The position numbers were made by a program, and so were the translations under genes. DNA of 64,000 bases from Arthrobacter sp. PAMC25284 (GTDB taxonomy: Bacteria > Actinomycetota > Actinomycetes > Actinomycetales > Micrococcaceae): NCBI RefSeq assembly GCF_019443425.1, contig NZ_CP080382.1, positions 2,480,001 to 2,544,000 of the forward strand. The letters run 5' to 3'. Below are positions 20,649 through 31,018 of the stretch, piece by piece; within the stretch, counting starts at the first letter, position 1; each line of letters opens with the position of its first letter. A model generated the notes under the pieces. The model was not told where the DNA came from. It did not search any database and saw only the letters and a list, made by a program, of their open reading frames with translations.

Positions 20649-21905
20649 ATGACTGTCACAACACCCGCAAACGCATCGTCGGTTTCCGAACTGGAACGAC
20701 TGAAGGTCCTGCACAACGGCCAGAAGGAAAAGCTCACCTTTTCCGACGCGGAGTTCGAGCGCCGGCTCGGCGGCCTTCGCCGCATCATGGACGAGAAGAA
20801 CCTGGACGCCGTCGTCCTGACCAGCTACCACTCCATCAAGTACTACTCCGACTTCCTCTTCACCTATTTCGGCCGCTCCTACGCCATGGTGGTCACCAAG
20901 GACGACACCGTCACCGTCACGGCCAACATCGACGCCGGGATGCCCTGGCGCCGGAGCTACGGCGACAATGTGGTCTACACGGACTGGCGCCGGGACAACT
21001 ACATCTTCGCCATCCAGGAAGCGCTGCGGACCCGCGGCATCAACCCGCGCCGGCTCGGCGTCGAAGACGACTCGCTCCCGCTGGATAACCGGAACAAGAT
21101 CCAAGCCGCTTTTGCCGGCGCCACCCTGGTGGACGTGGCTCAGGCCGCCATGCGCCAGCGGATGATCAAGTCCGCCGAAGAGATCGAGGTCATCAAGCAC
21201 GGCGCCCGCATCGGGGACCTCGGCGGCGAAGCCATCCGCAACGCCATCACCGCGGGCATCACCGAGTACGAGGTTGCCCTGATCGGCACCGAAGCCATGG
21301 TCCATGAAATCGCACGGACCTTCCCGGACTCGGAAATCCGCGACACCTGGGTCTGGTTCCAGTCCGGCATCAACACCGACGGCGCCCACAACTGGGCCAC
21401 CACCCGCAAGATCCAGGAACACGACATCCTGTCCCTGAACTGCTTCCCCATGACCTCGGGCTACTACACCGCCCTGGAACGCACCCTGTTCTACGGCGAA
21501 CCCGACGCACGTTCCCTCGAGCTGTGGAACATCAACGTCGAAGTCCACAAGCGCGGCCTCGAGCTCATCAAGCCGGGCGCCGTCTGCAAGGACATCGCGG
21601 CCGAACTGAACGAGATCTACGTCGGCCACGGACTGCTCGCCAACCGGACCTTCGGCTACGGCCACTCCTTCGGCGTCCTGAGCCACTACTACGGCCGCGA
21701 AGCCGGACTCGAACTCCGCGAGGACATCGACACCGTACTGGAGCCCGGCATGGTCGTGTCCATGGAACCGATGATCACCGTCCTGGACGGCCAGCCCGGC
21801 GCCGGCGGCTACCGCGAACACGACATCCTCGTCGTCGGCGAAGACGGGGCCGAGAACATCACGAAGTTCCCCTTCGGCCCGGAACACAACATCGTGGGCG
21901 CATAG
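20649..21905 (+). CDS. Creatinase (creatine amidinohydrolase)
   Basis: Hydrolyses creatine to sarcosine and urea; a metal-free member of the M24 pita-bread fold. The 418 residues include TFSDAEFERRLGGLR, an FGRSYAMVV segment, the catalytic histidine in FQSGINTDGAHNWA at about residue 247, TLFYGEPDARSLELW and VVSMEPMITVLDGQPGAGG. It matches known Arthrobacter creatinase along its whole length as I remember it, rather than Xaa-Pro dipeptidase. It has a short N-terminal extension of about 15 residues. It lies 58 bases after the transporter in the same transcript. No creatininase is seen in the window. Confidence 0.93.
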   Translation: MTVTTPANASSVSELERLKVLHNGQKEKLTFSDAEFERRLGGLRRIMDEKNLDAVVLTSYHSIKYYSDFLFTYFGRSYAMVVTKDDTVTVTANIDAGMPWRRSYGDNVVYTDWRRDNYIFAIQEALRTRGINPRRLGVEDDSLPLDNRNKIQAAFAGATLVDVAQAAMRQRMIKSAEEIEVIKHGARIGDLGGEAIRNAITAGITEYEVALIGTEAMVHEIARTFPDSEIRDTWVWFQSGINTDGAHNWATTRKIQEHDILSLNCFPMTSGYYTALERTLFYGEPDARSLELWNINVEVHKRGLELIKPGAVCKDIAAELNEIYVGHGLLANRTFGYGHSFGVLSHYYGREAGLELREDIDTVLEPGMVVSMEPMITVLDGQPGAGGYREHDILVVGEDGAENITKFPFGPEHNIVGA

Positions 21906-21917
21906 CAGTTGCCATAC

Positions 21918-21960
21918 CGCCGAAAGCGGCGTCACGCACCGCGTGGCGCCGCTTTCGGCG
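21918..21960 (+). terminator. Terminator after creatinase
   Basis: A perfect 14-base inverted repeat (21918-21931 with 21947-21960) beginning 13 bases after the stop codon. No clear T run follows. Confidence 0.6.
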
Positions 21961-21985
21961 CATATACGGAATGATGGTAGGTACC

Positions 21986-22810
21986 ATGACCACAGCAGAA
22001 GCTCCTGAGACCACCGGAACCGGCGATGCCAAGGGCGCGTCGGTCATAGCCAATGCCATCGCCGTCCTGCGGACCTTTTCCGCCGAGGAACCGTTACTTG
22101 GGGTGACCGAGATCGCCAGCCGGGTCGGTCTGCACAAAAGCACCGTTTCCCGGATCCTGGCAACGTTCGAACAGGAACACCTGGTGGAACGCGACCCGGA
22201 AACCCGACGCTTCCGTATGGGGCTCGGACTGATCGCCATCGCCGGCCCGCTGCTCGCCGAACTGGAAGAACGGCGGGTGGCTCACCCCGTCCTGGGTGAT
22301 CTCACCGAACAAACCGGCGAAACCAGCGCCCTCATGGTGTGGAACGGCACCGAATCGATGTGCGTGGAACAGATTGCCAGCCATCACGAAATCAAGCACA
22401 CCACGCCGCTGGGAGCGCGCTACCGCGATGCCATGAGCTCTTCCGTCCAAGTCTTCCTGGCTGCCGAACCGGCCGAACGTGTCCGCGAATTACTGCGCAG
22501 CGGCGCCGTGAGCTACCGGGGCCTGGATGACGAGGGCCTTGAGGGATATGCGATCCGCCTGGACGACGTGCGGAAGCGCGGCTGGGCCATCAACTATGGC
22601 GAATCCTCGATTGACGAAGTGGGCGTCGCGGCGCCCGTCTACGACCATCGCGGCGAGATTGCAGCCGTCGTCCTTATCGCGGCGCCCCGGTTCCGAGTTT
22701 CCCGCGAACGACTGCAAAGCTTGGGCGAGGCGTGCGCCGCCGCTGCCTGGCAGGTCACCACCCGCCTGGGTGGACGTCCGCCCGGGAGTTCAGGGCAGGG
22801 CCAGCACTAG
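21986..22810 (+). CDS. IclR-family transcriptional regulator
   Basis: A 274-residue regulator. The winged helix has VIANAIAVLRTFSAEEPLLGV and VGLHKSTVSRILATFEQEHLV; the effector domain has HTTPLGARYRDAMSSSVQVFLA and GVAAPVYDHRGEIAAVVLIAAPRF. The ATG at 21986 is chosen because GGTAGG precedes it. It follows creatinase and is convergent with pucR (3 bases between stops). It probably controls the creatine operon through the TTGCG-type sites, or the purine genes. A decayed copy of its 3' end exists at about 27.7 kb. Confidence 0.92.
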   Translation: MTTAEAPETTGTGDAKGASVIANAIAVLRTFSAEEPLLGVTEIASRVGLHKSTVSRILATFEQEHLVERDPETRRFRMGLGLIAIAGPLLAELEERRVAHPVLGDLTEQTGETSALMVWNGTESMCVEQIASHHEIKHTTPLGARYRDAMSSSVQVFLAAEPAERVRELLRSGAVSYRGLDDEGLEGYAIRLDDVRKRGWAINYGESSIDEVGVAAPVYDHRGEIAAVVLIAAPRFRVSRERLQSLGEACAAAAWQVTTRLGGRPPGSSGQGQH

Positions 22811-22813
22811 GCC

Positions 22814-24352
22814 TCAGGCGAGCCTCGCCAGCCGCGTGGCCAAATGCAAGGCCGCCAGCCGGCCCGTGTTCCGGGGATCACCGCCGCACAGCTCAAAGAT
22901 CCGCCGCAGCCGCTGGTGCATCGACTGCCGTTCCAGATGGAGCTCCCTGGCTGCATGCGCGGTGTTGCATCCGCAATCCAACCACGTTGCCAGCGTGTCG
23001 AGCAGCCGCGAATTGCGATGCGCATCCTGATCCAGTAGCGCACCGAGTTGCTGGCGCACGAAATTCCGACGTCGATAGGGGTCAAGGGATTGAAGGGCGA
23101 GTCGTTCCACTGCGAATGCCTCCGCGTCGACCACGGACGGGTGCGCGCCGTCGGAGGCTGAACGGGATTGCTCCGGGGAGGCCGCCAGTTCCAAGGTGAG
23201 CTTGGCTTCGGACAGCGACCAGGGGGCATCTGAGATTCCGGCCACTAAGGGACCCACCGCCGTGAACGTCCTGGCTATGCTCGGAAGCTCCAGCAGGCCA
23301 GCCAGGAGCCTTTGACGGCTTTCTTCCGGAGCATCTCCGCCGAGTCCAGCCACGGCGAGAAGCTCGGCGTTATCGACATAGGTGGCGTGGGACTCTGCCG
23401 TCTGGTGCAGCAACTTTTCCACCGGCGACCGCAGCTGCTGGGAGGTATCTGACCGGACCACCACTGCCACGATCGGGCCGGAAGCCGGAATCCCGGCGGC
23501 CGACGCCAGCTGCTGAAGACGCCACAGCTGGCTACCTGAATCAATTGCGCGGATCAACGCAGCCCCTGCAACCTCCTGGAGCCCGGGCGACATCCGCTGC
23601 AGCATCGCCAGGGCCAGGATATCCACCGAACGTTTTCCGGCCGTGCGCGCGAGGTTCTCATCCTCCTCCGCTGGCATCTCGAGCAACAGCTGCGCCGCAA
23701 GGATCCCCCGCACCGGCACATCGATATGGATCAGGCGCACATGTTCCGGCGGTGCGGGGGCTGAGCTGCTGGCCGCTCCGGCGTTCACCGGAGTGGCACT
23801 GGCCAGAGTCACGCCGGTCAGGGAAACAAGGGTCACCTCGGCATGGGTGATGCCAGCGAGCACGGCCAGAATCCGGTCCAGGCTACCGCTGTGCGCCAGT
23901 TCGACGGCCATCGCGTGGCTCGCCTCGTCAGCCTGCCTCAAATGGAGAACCGACTCGCTGACCAGTGTCGAGTTGATGGCCTGCATAACACCGACAAACG
24001 GCACGACCTTGCGGAGCTCGATCAGAGGAAGTCCGGCTGCCTCGGCGGCCGACACCATGGCGGACGGGAGTGCGGGGAGGGCGACGCCCGTTTCGATGGC
24101 CAGGGCGGCCACGCCCCGCTCTGCCAACTGGCGGACGTACATGATTTGCCGTTCCTCGGAGGCGTGAGCGAGGGCCTCCCCTCCTGTCAGCAGCAGCTCG
24201 CCGCCGTCAAGCAGGGGAGCTATGTCCAGGATTTCGCTGGAATGGATCCACCGGAGCTGGGCCCTGGCAACGCTGCCGGCGGCCGCCCGGACTACGGGAT
24301 CAGCGACTGTAAGCGTCGGATGGTCGAGTGCATCCTGAAGAAATATTGACAC
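22814..24352 (-). CDS. PucR-family transcriptional regulator
   Basis: A 512-residue regulator of the purine catabolism type. N-terminal PucR domain (about 5-130, TVADPVVRAAAGSV, LDGGELLLTGGEAL), a central GGDEF-like region, and a C-terminal PucR helix-turn-helix (RLLDTLATWLDCGCNTAHAARELHLERQSMHQRLRRI). The start is GTG at 24352 with GGAG about 7 bases upstream. It is divergent from the NCS1 permease; the palindrome in between is its likely operator. It probably senses a purine or ureide intermediate. Confidence 0.93.
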   Translation of the reverse strand: MSIFLQDALDHPTLTVADPVVRAAAGSVARAQLRWIHSSEILDIAPLLDGGELLLTGGEALAHASEERQIMYVRQLAERGVAALAIETGVALPALPSAMVSAAEAAGLPLIELRKVVPFVGVMQAINSTLVSESVLHLRQADEASHAMAVELAHSGSLDRILAVLAGITHAEVTLVSLTGVTLASATPVNAGAASSSAPAPPEHVRLIHIDVPVRGILAAQLLLEMPAEEDENLARTAGKRSVDILALAMLQRMSPGLQEVAGAALIRAIDSGSQLWRLQQLASAAGIPASGPIVAVVVRSDTSQQLRSPVEKLLHQTAESHATYVDNAELLAVAGLGGDAPEESRQRLLAGLLELPSIARTFTAVGPLVAGISDAPWSLSEAKLTLELAASPEQSRSASDGAHPSVVDAEAFAVERLALQSLDPYRRRNFVRQQLGALLDQDAHRNSRLLDTLATWLDCGCNTAHAARELHLERQSMHQRLRRIFELCGGDPRNTGRLAALHLATRLARLA

Positions 24353-24405
24353 GACACTCCGTCACTAGAATTAGAAATTAACTAGACACATTATATATAG
24401 ACTCG

Positions 24406-24421
24406 TGTGGCGTGCGCCACA
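24406..24421. promoter_or_regulatory. Palindrome between pucR and the NCS1 permease
   Basis: TGTGGCG-TG-CGCCACA, perfect seven-base arms. It follows a possible plus-strand promoter (TTAGAA 24371-24376, 17 bases, TATATA 24394-24399), so binding would affect the permease. Confidence 0.5.
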
Positions 24422-24461
24422 TAATCTTGCAGGGAACCCCTAAACTCTCACGGAGGCTCCA

Positions 24462-25995
24462 ATGCGTGAAAATTCCCCCACCACTAACGCCAGCCCGGCA
24501 CCGGTGGCCGTCGTGGACCATGAAGCCTGGCTTCAACCCATTCCCGAATCGGCCCGCACCCGGAAAGTCTCCGGTCAGTTCTGGATCTGGGCCGGCGCCA
24601 ACCTCGCCCCGATCAACTGGGTGCTCGGCGCCCTCGGCATCCATCTCGGCCTCGGATTCGCCGACACAGTCACCGTTCTGGTTTTGGGGAACCTGATCGG
24701 CATGCTGCTCTTCGGCTGCTTTGTGTTACTGGGTCAAAAGACCGGAGCGACCGGCATGGTCCTCGCCCGGGCCGCTTTCGGCCGGCGCGGAAACTACCTC
24801 CCGGCAGCCATCCAGGCATTACTGGTCATCGGGTGGTGCGCGGTCAACACCTGGATCATCCTGGACCTTGTGATGGCACTCTTCGGAACCCTCGGCTGGG
24901 TTGACCCAACTGCCCACAACTATGCCTGGAAGATAGGCGTCGCCGCCGCCATCATGGCCACGCAGGTCGCCATCGCCTGGTTCGGCTACAGGGCGATTGC
25001 GGCGTTTGAAAAGTGGACCGTACCGCCTACCATCATCATCCTCGCCGTGATGTCCGCCGTGGCGTGGTTCGGCATGAAGATCGACTGGTCCTACGCAGGC
25101 CCCGGCCGGCAACATCCTGGAAGGCTCGGAGCGGATCGCCGCGATGAGCGCCGTGATGACGGCTATCGGCATCGGCTGGGGGATCACCTGGTTCACCTAC
25201 GCCGCCGACTACTCCCGCTTCGTCAGTACCGAAGTGCCGAAGCGCAAGGTCTATCTGGCCTCGGTCCTGGGCCAGTTTATCCCCGTCGTATGGCTGGGCA
25301 TCCTGGGCGCAAGCCTGGCCACCAACAGCGGCGAGATCGACCCGGGCAAGCTGATCGTCCAGAACTTCGGTGTTATGGCGCTACCGGTACTCCTGATGGT
25401 CCTGCACGGCCCGATCGCCACTAACATCCTGAACATCTACACCTTCTCCGTCGCGACGCAGGCCCTCGACATCAGCATCAGCCGCCGCAAGCTCAACCTT
25501 TTCGTTGGCGTCTTCTCGCTCGCCGCCGTCGTATTCTTCATCTTCCAAGAGGACTTCGCTTCCGTTCTGGATGCGTGGCTGATCGGACTCGTGGCGTGGG
25601 TTGCCGCCTGGGGCGGCGTCATGCTGGTCCACTACTTCTGGATCGAGAAGCGCTGGCCCGGCGACCCGTCCCGCCTGTTCGACGCCGTGGGCACCAAGCG
25701 CCTTCCCGGCGTGAACCCTGCCGGCGTCGTGTCCCTGCTCATCGGAATCTTCGCCACCTGGCTTTTCATGTACGGGCTGGTACCTGCCATGCAGGGCCCC
25801 ATCGCCGTCGCCCTTGGCGGATGGGACCTGTCCTGGCTTGCCGGCGGCCTGTCCAGCGCCGGAGCATACGCCCTTATGGGGCCGCGTTACCACCGCAAGT
25901 ACCTGCAGGTGCCCAGCCCCGACGAGGCTACCCAGGAATCAGTTCCTCCTCGAGTAACCGACCCTTCAACCACCGCCGCCCCCGTAGGCCTCTAG
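24462..25995 (+). CDS. NCS1-family cytosine/purine/allantoin permease, frameshifted
   Basis: A twelve-segment cation symporter related to CodB and purine-cytosine permeases. Family text includes FWIWAGANLAPINWVLGAL, FGRRGNYLPAAIQALLVIGW and GIGWGITWFTYAADYSRFVS. The frame breaks at 25100-25107 (CCCCGGCC); dropping one C joins AGPGGNILEGSERIAAMSAV and gives a 510-residue protein. It lies upstream of the PuuE-like gene with only 16 bases between, so it may import allantoin or a pyrimidine/purine for that enzyme. AGG-rich site CACGGAGG precedes the ATG. Confidence 0.9.
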
Positions 25996-26011
25996 CCAGG
26001 AGATGACCACC

Positions 26012-27001
26012 ATGGACTTTCCCGCTTTCCCTGACACCGGCCACCCGATCACCTGGCCCGATGGCCATCGAGCCGCTGCGTCCTTCACCTTCGATGTGGA
26101 TGCGGAGTCCTGCACCATCGCCCATAACCCGCAGAGCACCCGGCGAATGTCTCTGATGACGCATCAGTCGTACGGTCCCAAGGTGGCAGTTCCGCGGCTC
26201 CTGCAGATTCTGCACCGCCAGGACATCAGGGCCACGTTCTTTATCCCCGGATTCACCGCGGAATGCTACCCGGACGTCGTCCGCCGGATCGCGGACGGAG
26301 GTCACGAGATCGCCCACCACGGATACCTGCACGAACCCATGCAGGGCATCGACTCAGCGACCGAGGCACGGTATCTCGACCGGGGCCTGGATGCCCTGGC
26401 CAAGGCCGCCGGCGTCCGGCCGACCGGCTACCGGGCACCCTGGTGGGAGCTCAACTGGCACTCCGCAACACTGCTCGCAGACCGCGGCTTCCTGTATGAC
26501 TCCAGCCTGCTCGACGGCGACGCCCCCTATCGCTTCAGCGTCGCCGAGGGAGACCCCAGGGACCTCGTTGAGATCCCGGTCGACTGGGCCCTGGATGATT
26601 GGGAACAGTACGCCTTCTACCCGGGCGTGACCGGCAGCGGAGTCATCGAAAGCCCCGCAAAGGTCCTCGAAATGTGGACTCTGGAGGCCGAAGCGCACCA
26701 CGCCGCAGGAAGCTGCTTTGTCCTGACCAACCATCCGTTCATTTCCGGCCGCCCGTCCAAGGCCGTGGCGCTGGAACGGCTAATCGACCGGGTTAAATCC
26801 ATGGACGGCATGTGGGTGACCACGATGGAAGAGATCGCCCAACACACCCGTGACTCCGTCCAGCAAATCCACACCCATGCCCGCATTTCCGTCCCCGAGT
26901 TCCCAGACACCGGCGCAACCTTTACGCCGGCCCAAGTCCGTCAGCAGGAACTAACCACCGCCGGCCCAGCTATGTCCGGCCGGACTGGCGTGGGGGTCTA
27001 G
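26012..27001 (+). CDS. Polysaccharide deacetylase-family amidohydrolase (PuuE-like allantoinase)
   Basis: A 329-residue NodB-fold hydrolase. Motifs: ASFTFDVDAES (catalytic/metal Asp region), IRATFFIPGF, GGHEIAHHGYLHEP (metal histidines), GYRAPWWELN. This subset of NodB proteins acts as metal-light allantoinases or related ureide/cyclic amide hydrolases rather than on sugars. The ATG at 26012 is chosen because AGGAG ends 9 bases upstream; an earlier ATG at 26003 abuts that site. It pairs with the NCS1 permease. The substrate could be allantoin or another cyclic ureide, since a classical allantoinase also exists at 36.4 kb. Confidence 0.82.
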   Translation: MDFPAFPDTGHPITWPDGHRAAASFTFDVDAESCTIAHNPQSTRRMSLMTHQSYGPKVAVPRLLQILHRQDIRATFFIPGFTAECYPDVVRRIADGGHEIAHHGYLHEPMQGIDSATEARYLDRGLDALAKAAGVRPTGYRAPWWELNWHSATLLADRGFLYDSSLLDGDAPYRFSVAEGDPRDLVEIPVDWALDDWEQYAFYPGVTGSGVIESPAKVLEMWTLEAEAHHAAGSCFVLTNHPFISGRPSKAVALERLIDRVKSMDGMWVTTMEEIAQHTRDSVQQIHTHARISVPEFPDTGATFTPAQVRQQELTTAGPAMSGRTGVGV

Positions 27002-27002
27002 G

Positions 27003-27155
27003 CGAGCATCCGCGCCGCGCCCATGCGTCGCTGCTCTCCGGGCCGAAGGCTTTCGTCAGCTCTTCAGAGGTGATCAGCCCGGTGATGGGCTCGATGACGA
27101 TGTGGGCGCCGGCTCCGCAGATAACCCGGCCGAATCGCTCCCCGTAGTCCTCCAC
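27003..27155 (-). other. Possible gene fragment, unidentified
   Basis: On the minus strand a short stretch with good coding character reads EDYGERFGRVICGAGAHIV and then EPITGLITSEELTKAFGPE before running off into unrelated sequence. I do not recognise the family. It may be the end of a lost gene, since a decayed IclR fragment lies in the same kilobase. Confidence 0.25.
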
Positions 27156-27250
27156 GGCTCAGTCCCCCCATGGCATCGGCTCAAGGCGGCATTGGGCTAG
27201 CCCAAAATTGAAAAACCAATCGGCCGCTGATGGACGCATGCATCAAGCAG

Positions 27251-27300
27251 GAAGACCCCCGGCTCCGCCTCCATGAGGGGCAGGAACGCCGGGGGTCTTC
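27251..27300 (+). terminator. Hairpin downstream of the PuuE-like gene
   Basis: Perfect 13-base arms (27251-27263 and 27288-27300, GAAGACCCCCGGC and its complement) about 250 bases after the stop. Either strand could use it. Confidence 0.55.
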
Positions 27301-27346
27301 TGCGTTGGGACGTCACTTCGTCACCCGGGAGTGCTTGAGCATTTAC

Positions 27347-27367
27347 GTTGCCCAGGCAACTTTTTTT
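27347..27367 (+). terminator. Small hairpin with seven T residues
   Basis: GTTGCCCAGGCAAC followed directly by TTTTTTT. Stem GTTGC/GCAAC with a CCAG loop. It fits a rho-independent terminator for a plus-strand transcript, though no gene ends here. Confidence 0.4.
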
Positions 27368-27715
27368 GCCCTGGCTGACCCCGTCCCGGGATCGAGGAAT
27401 AGAAACTCACACCGGCAATGTGTTGCTTGGATCACATCTTGTCCAGGGTTGTCCGGGGCACCACAGCGTTGTGGCACCCGGCATAGAGCGAGAAATATTC
27501 GTGACTACAGACAAGCTTCGAGTACTGGTCAGGGTAAACCTCGACTGAGCAAAGGCCCAGGTTGCCGCGCAGGGCCATGTGACTTCCAAAAGCGTCCACG
27601 GACTCTATGACCTGACGAAGCGCGCCAATTTGCTTACCGCGGGCATGACCCTGGAACTGGATATGACCCGGGCCCGGATCGAGCCCCACGCATTGGACGA
27701 ACTCCGGACCTGCTC

Positions 27716-27882
27716 GCGGTCTCCCATCTGCCACCGCGGCAAGATTGCCGCCGTCGTCCTCATCCCGGCCCCGCGTTTCCCGCGAACTACTGCAAAGCTT
27801 GAGCCAGGCCTGCGCAGCCGCTGCCCGCAGGATCACCCGGCGCCTCGGCGGACGACCGCCTGAAGCCGCTGCAGGCCGTACT
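27716..27882 (+). pseudogene. Decayed 3' end of an IclR-family gene
   Basis: The bases align with the last 150 bases of the IclR gene at 21986-22810. In frame pieces read HRGKIAAVVLIPAPRF, then after a small deletion LLQSLSQACAAAARR-like and RRLGGRPPE. No helix-turn-helix or start survives. It is clearly a remnant of a paralogue, left between the PuuE-like gene and aceE. Confidence 0.65.
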
Positions 27883-27902
27883 GTGGCGTAGCGACGCCAA
27901 TG

Positions 27903-27960
27903 GCCGATCATGAAAAACGCCCGTCCGGGAAACCCTGGACGGGCGTTTTTCATGATCGGC
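27903..27960 (-). terminator. Strong terminator of aceE
   Basis: A perfect 24-base inverted repeat (27903-27926 with 27937-27960), with CGCCCGTCC next to an A run on one side and a T run on the other. It can end transcripts from both directions; aceE stops 46 bases away. Confidence 0.85.
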
Positions 27961-28006
27961 TGCTGAACCACCAGCAGCCCTAAGGGCGCCAGGTCTCAAA
28001 GAGACC

Positions 28007-30761
28007 TTAGGAGTCGCCGCCGGCGTTGCCGGTGGTGCCGGCGTTGACGTTGTGGAGCTGGTATTTTTCGATGGCCTGGGTGGGTGCCTGGGCGTTGATT
28101 TCGCCGCGGCGGGCGAGCATCTGCAGGGATCGGACCACGATGGAGTGGATGTCGTTTTTGAAGAAGCGTCGGGCTGCGGCGCGGGTGTCGGAGAACCCGA
28201 AGCCGTCGGTTCCGAGGGAGGCGAACTCGTTCGGGAGGTACTGGCGGATCTGGTCCGGGACGGCTTTCATGTAGTCCGTGACGGCGACGATCGGTCCGGT
28301 GGCGCCGGCGAGTTGTGCTGTTACGAACGGGGTCCGGGGTTCCTGGCCGGGGTTGAGGAAGGCTTCTTCCTCGGCTGCCATCGCGTCCCGGCGCAGTTCG
28401 GTCCAGGACGTCACGGACCAGACATCGGCTGAGACGCCCCAGTCCTCGGCGAGGAGTTTCTGGGCCTGCAGGGCCCAGGGGACGGAGACGCCGGAGGCGA
28501 GGATCTGCGTGCGGGGCCCGTCGATTTTGGCCGGGGCGAGCAGGTAGATGCCCTTGATGATGCCTTCGGTGTCCAGTTCGGCCGGGGCCGGGGGCTGGTT
28601 GATGGGTTCGTTGTAGACCGTGAGGTAGTACATGACGTTCCGGGAGGGGTCGTTGTCCGCCGGGCCGGGCCCGTACATCCGGTTCAGGCCGTCCCGGACG
28701 ATGACTCCCATTTCGTAGCCGTAGGCCGGGTCGTAGGTGAGTACGGCCGGGTTGGTGGAGGCGAGGATCGGGGAGTGCCCGTCGGCGTGCTGGAGGCCTT
28801 CACCGGTCAGGGTGGTCCGGCCGGCGGTCGCGCCGATGATGAACCCTCGGGTCATCTGGTCCGCGGCGGCCCAGAAGGAATCCCCGGTGCGCTGGAACCC
28901 GAACATCGAGTAGAACACGTAGACCGGGATCAGCGGTTCCCCGTGGGTGGCGTACGAGGTGCCGGCGGCGGTGAACGCCGCGACGGCGCCGGCTTCGTTG
29001 ATGCCGGGGTGGATCAGTTGGCCCTTGGCGGATTCCTTGTAGGCCAGGACGATGTCCCGGTCCACGGAGAGGTAGTTCTGGCCTTCGGGGTTGTAGATTT
29101 TCGCGGTCGGGAAGAACGCGTCCATCCCGAAGGTCCGGGATTCATCCGGGACGATCGGCACGATCCGGGACCCGAAGTCCTTATCGCGCATCAGGTCCTT
29201 CAGGAGCCGGACGAACGCCATGGTCGTCGCGGCCATCTGCTTGCCCGAGCCGCGGTTGGTGAACTCGTAGGCCTTCTCCCCGGGCAGGGTGACCTCGGTG
29301 TGCGCGGAGCGGCGTTCGGGCACGAACCCGCCAAGTTTCGCCCGGCGTTCCATCAGGTACTGGATTTCCGGGGTGTCCATGCCGGGGTGGTAGTACGGGG
29401 GCCGGTACGGGTCCGTTTCGAGCTGTTCGTCCGTGACCGGGATCCGCAGGTGGTCCCGGAAGGCCTTGAGGTCATCAAGGGTCAGTTTCTTCATCTGGTG
29501 CGTGGCGTTGCGGCCCTCGAAGTGCGTGCCGAGCCCGTAGCCCTTGACCGTGTGCGCGAGGATCACCGTGGGCTTGCCCTTGAACTCCGCCGCAGCCTTA
29601 TACGCGGCATAGACCTTGTTGTAGTCGTGGCCGCCGCGCTTGAGGTTCCAGATCTGATCGTCCGTGAGGTCCTGGACCATTTCCTTGGTCTGCGGGCTCT
29701 GGCCGAAGAAGTGCTCCCGGACAAACGCCCCGGACTCGGCCTTGTACGTCTGGTAATCCCCGTCGACGGTCTCGTTCATGATCTTCACGAGCGCACCGTC
29801 CTCGTCCTTGGCCAGCAGCTCATCCCACTCCCGGCCCCAGACGACCTTAATGACGTTCCAGCCCGCACCGCGGAAGAACGCCTCAAGTTCCTGCATGATC
29901 TTCCCGTTGCCCCGGACCGGACCATCCAGACGCTGAAGATTGCAGTTAATGACGAAGTTCAGGTTATCGAGCTTATCGTTCGCCGCGAGCTGGAGCAGCC
30001 CGCGGGACTCGGGCTCATCCATTTCCCCGTCACCCAAAAACGCCCAGACCTGCTGGTCAGAAGTGTCCTTGATGCCCCGGTTCTGCAGATACCGGTTCGA
30101 CTGGGCCTGATAGATCGCGTTCATCGGCCCGATCCCCATCGAGACCGTCGGGAATTCCCAGAACTCCGGCATCAGCCGCGGATGCGGATAGGACGAGAGC
30201 GCATGGCCCTCCTTGGACTTCTCCTGCCGGAACCCGTCCAAATCCTCCTCGGAGAGCCGGCCTTCCATAAACGCCCGCGCATACATCCCCGGCGACGCAT
30301 GACCCTGGAAAAAAACCTGGTCCCCGCCACACGGGTGGTCCTTGCCGCGGAAGAAATGATTGAACCCGACCTCATAAAGCGTCGCAGCCCCCGCATACGT
30401 CGAGATATGCCCGCCGACACCAATCTCAGCCCGCTGCGCCCGGTGCACCATCACCGCAGCATTCCACCGCAACCACGCCCGGTACTTACGCTCAATCTCC
30501 TCGTCCCCGGGGAACGGCGCTTCCTGGTCCACCGGGATCGTGTTCACATAATCCGTGGTCGTCACCATCGGAACACCCACACTCCGGGCACCGGCCCCGC
30601 TGCAACAGGCTGCGCATAATGTACTGGGCACGCTCCGTGCCCTGATCCTGAATCAGCGCATCCAGGGACTCACGCCACTCGGCGGTCTCTTCCGGATCAC
30701 GATCAGGCAGCTGGTTTGTCAACCCGCTGAGGATATGGGAGCTATCTTCTCCTGCAGCCAC
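28007..30761 (-). CDS. aceE: Pyruvate dehydrogenase E1 component, homodimeric, frameshifted near start
   Basis: The thiamine-diphosphate subunit that decarboxylates pyruvate in the pyruvate dehydrogenase complex. About 917 residues after correction, the normal length. ThDP motif [18 protein letters not shown] to [15 protein letters not shown]; further marks [10 protein letters not shown] and [15 protein letters not shown]. At 30595-30598 one extra C (G on the coding strand) splits off the first 55 residues; removing it joins [19 protein letters not shown]. Start GTG at 30761 with TGAGG upstream. Third codon positions shift from G-rich at the 5' end to C-rich at the 3' end. It would burn the pyruvate made by sdaA. 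Confidence 0.95.
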
Positions 30762-30800
30762 GGCAGCCTCATTTCATCTTTGAATGTCTGGGCCAGAAGT

Positions 30801-30815
30801 TTTCGTATTGTGAGA
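30801..30815. promoter_or_regulatory. Operator-like site upstream of aceE
   Basis: On the minus strand this reads TCTCACAATACGAAA, matching TTCCACAATACGGAA (33604) in 12 of 15 positions. It lies 40 bases before the aceE start. Confidence 0.35.
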
Positions 30816-31018
30816 AAACTTTCTTGCTATTCGAGATTACCGATCTGGCTGCGGGCCGTCAAGCAGAGACGGCCACCAACGGCCTCCAGTTCCCCCAGGA
30901 GGCCGATCCACGGATTGTGACCGCGGCACTGATGCCGCCGGGCTGACAGCAGCACCCGGGGCACCGTAGGCTCCTCCTCGGCAGCCCTGTTGCCCGCCCG
31001 CAGCCCAGAAGGAGACCC

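Noticed and set aside
22814..24352. Possible assignment of the PucR gene as a CdaR-type sugar diacid regulator.
   Set aside because: The N-terminal PucR domain and the purine gene neighbourhood favour the purine catabolism type.
27432..27971. A 179-codon minus-strand frame opposite the IclR remnant.
   Set aside because: It runs through the aceE terminator hairpin and through sequence homologous to an IclR gene on the other strand.
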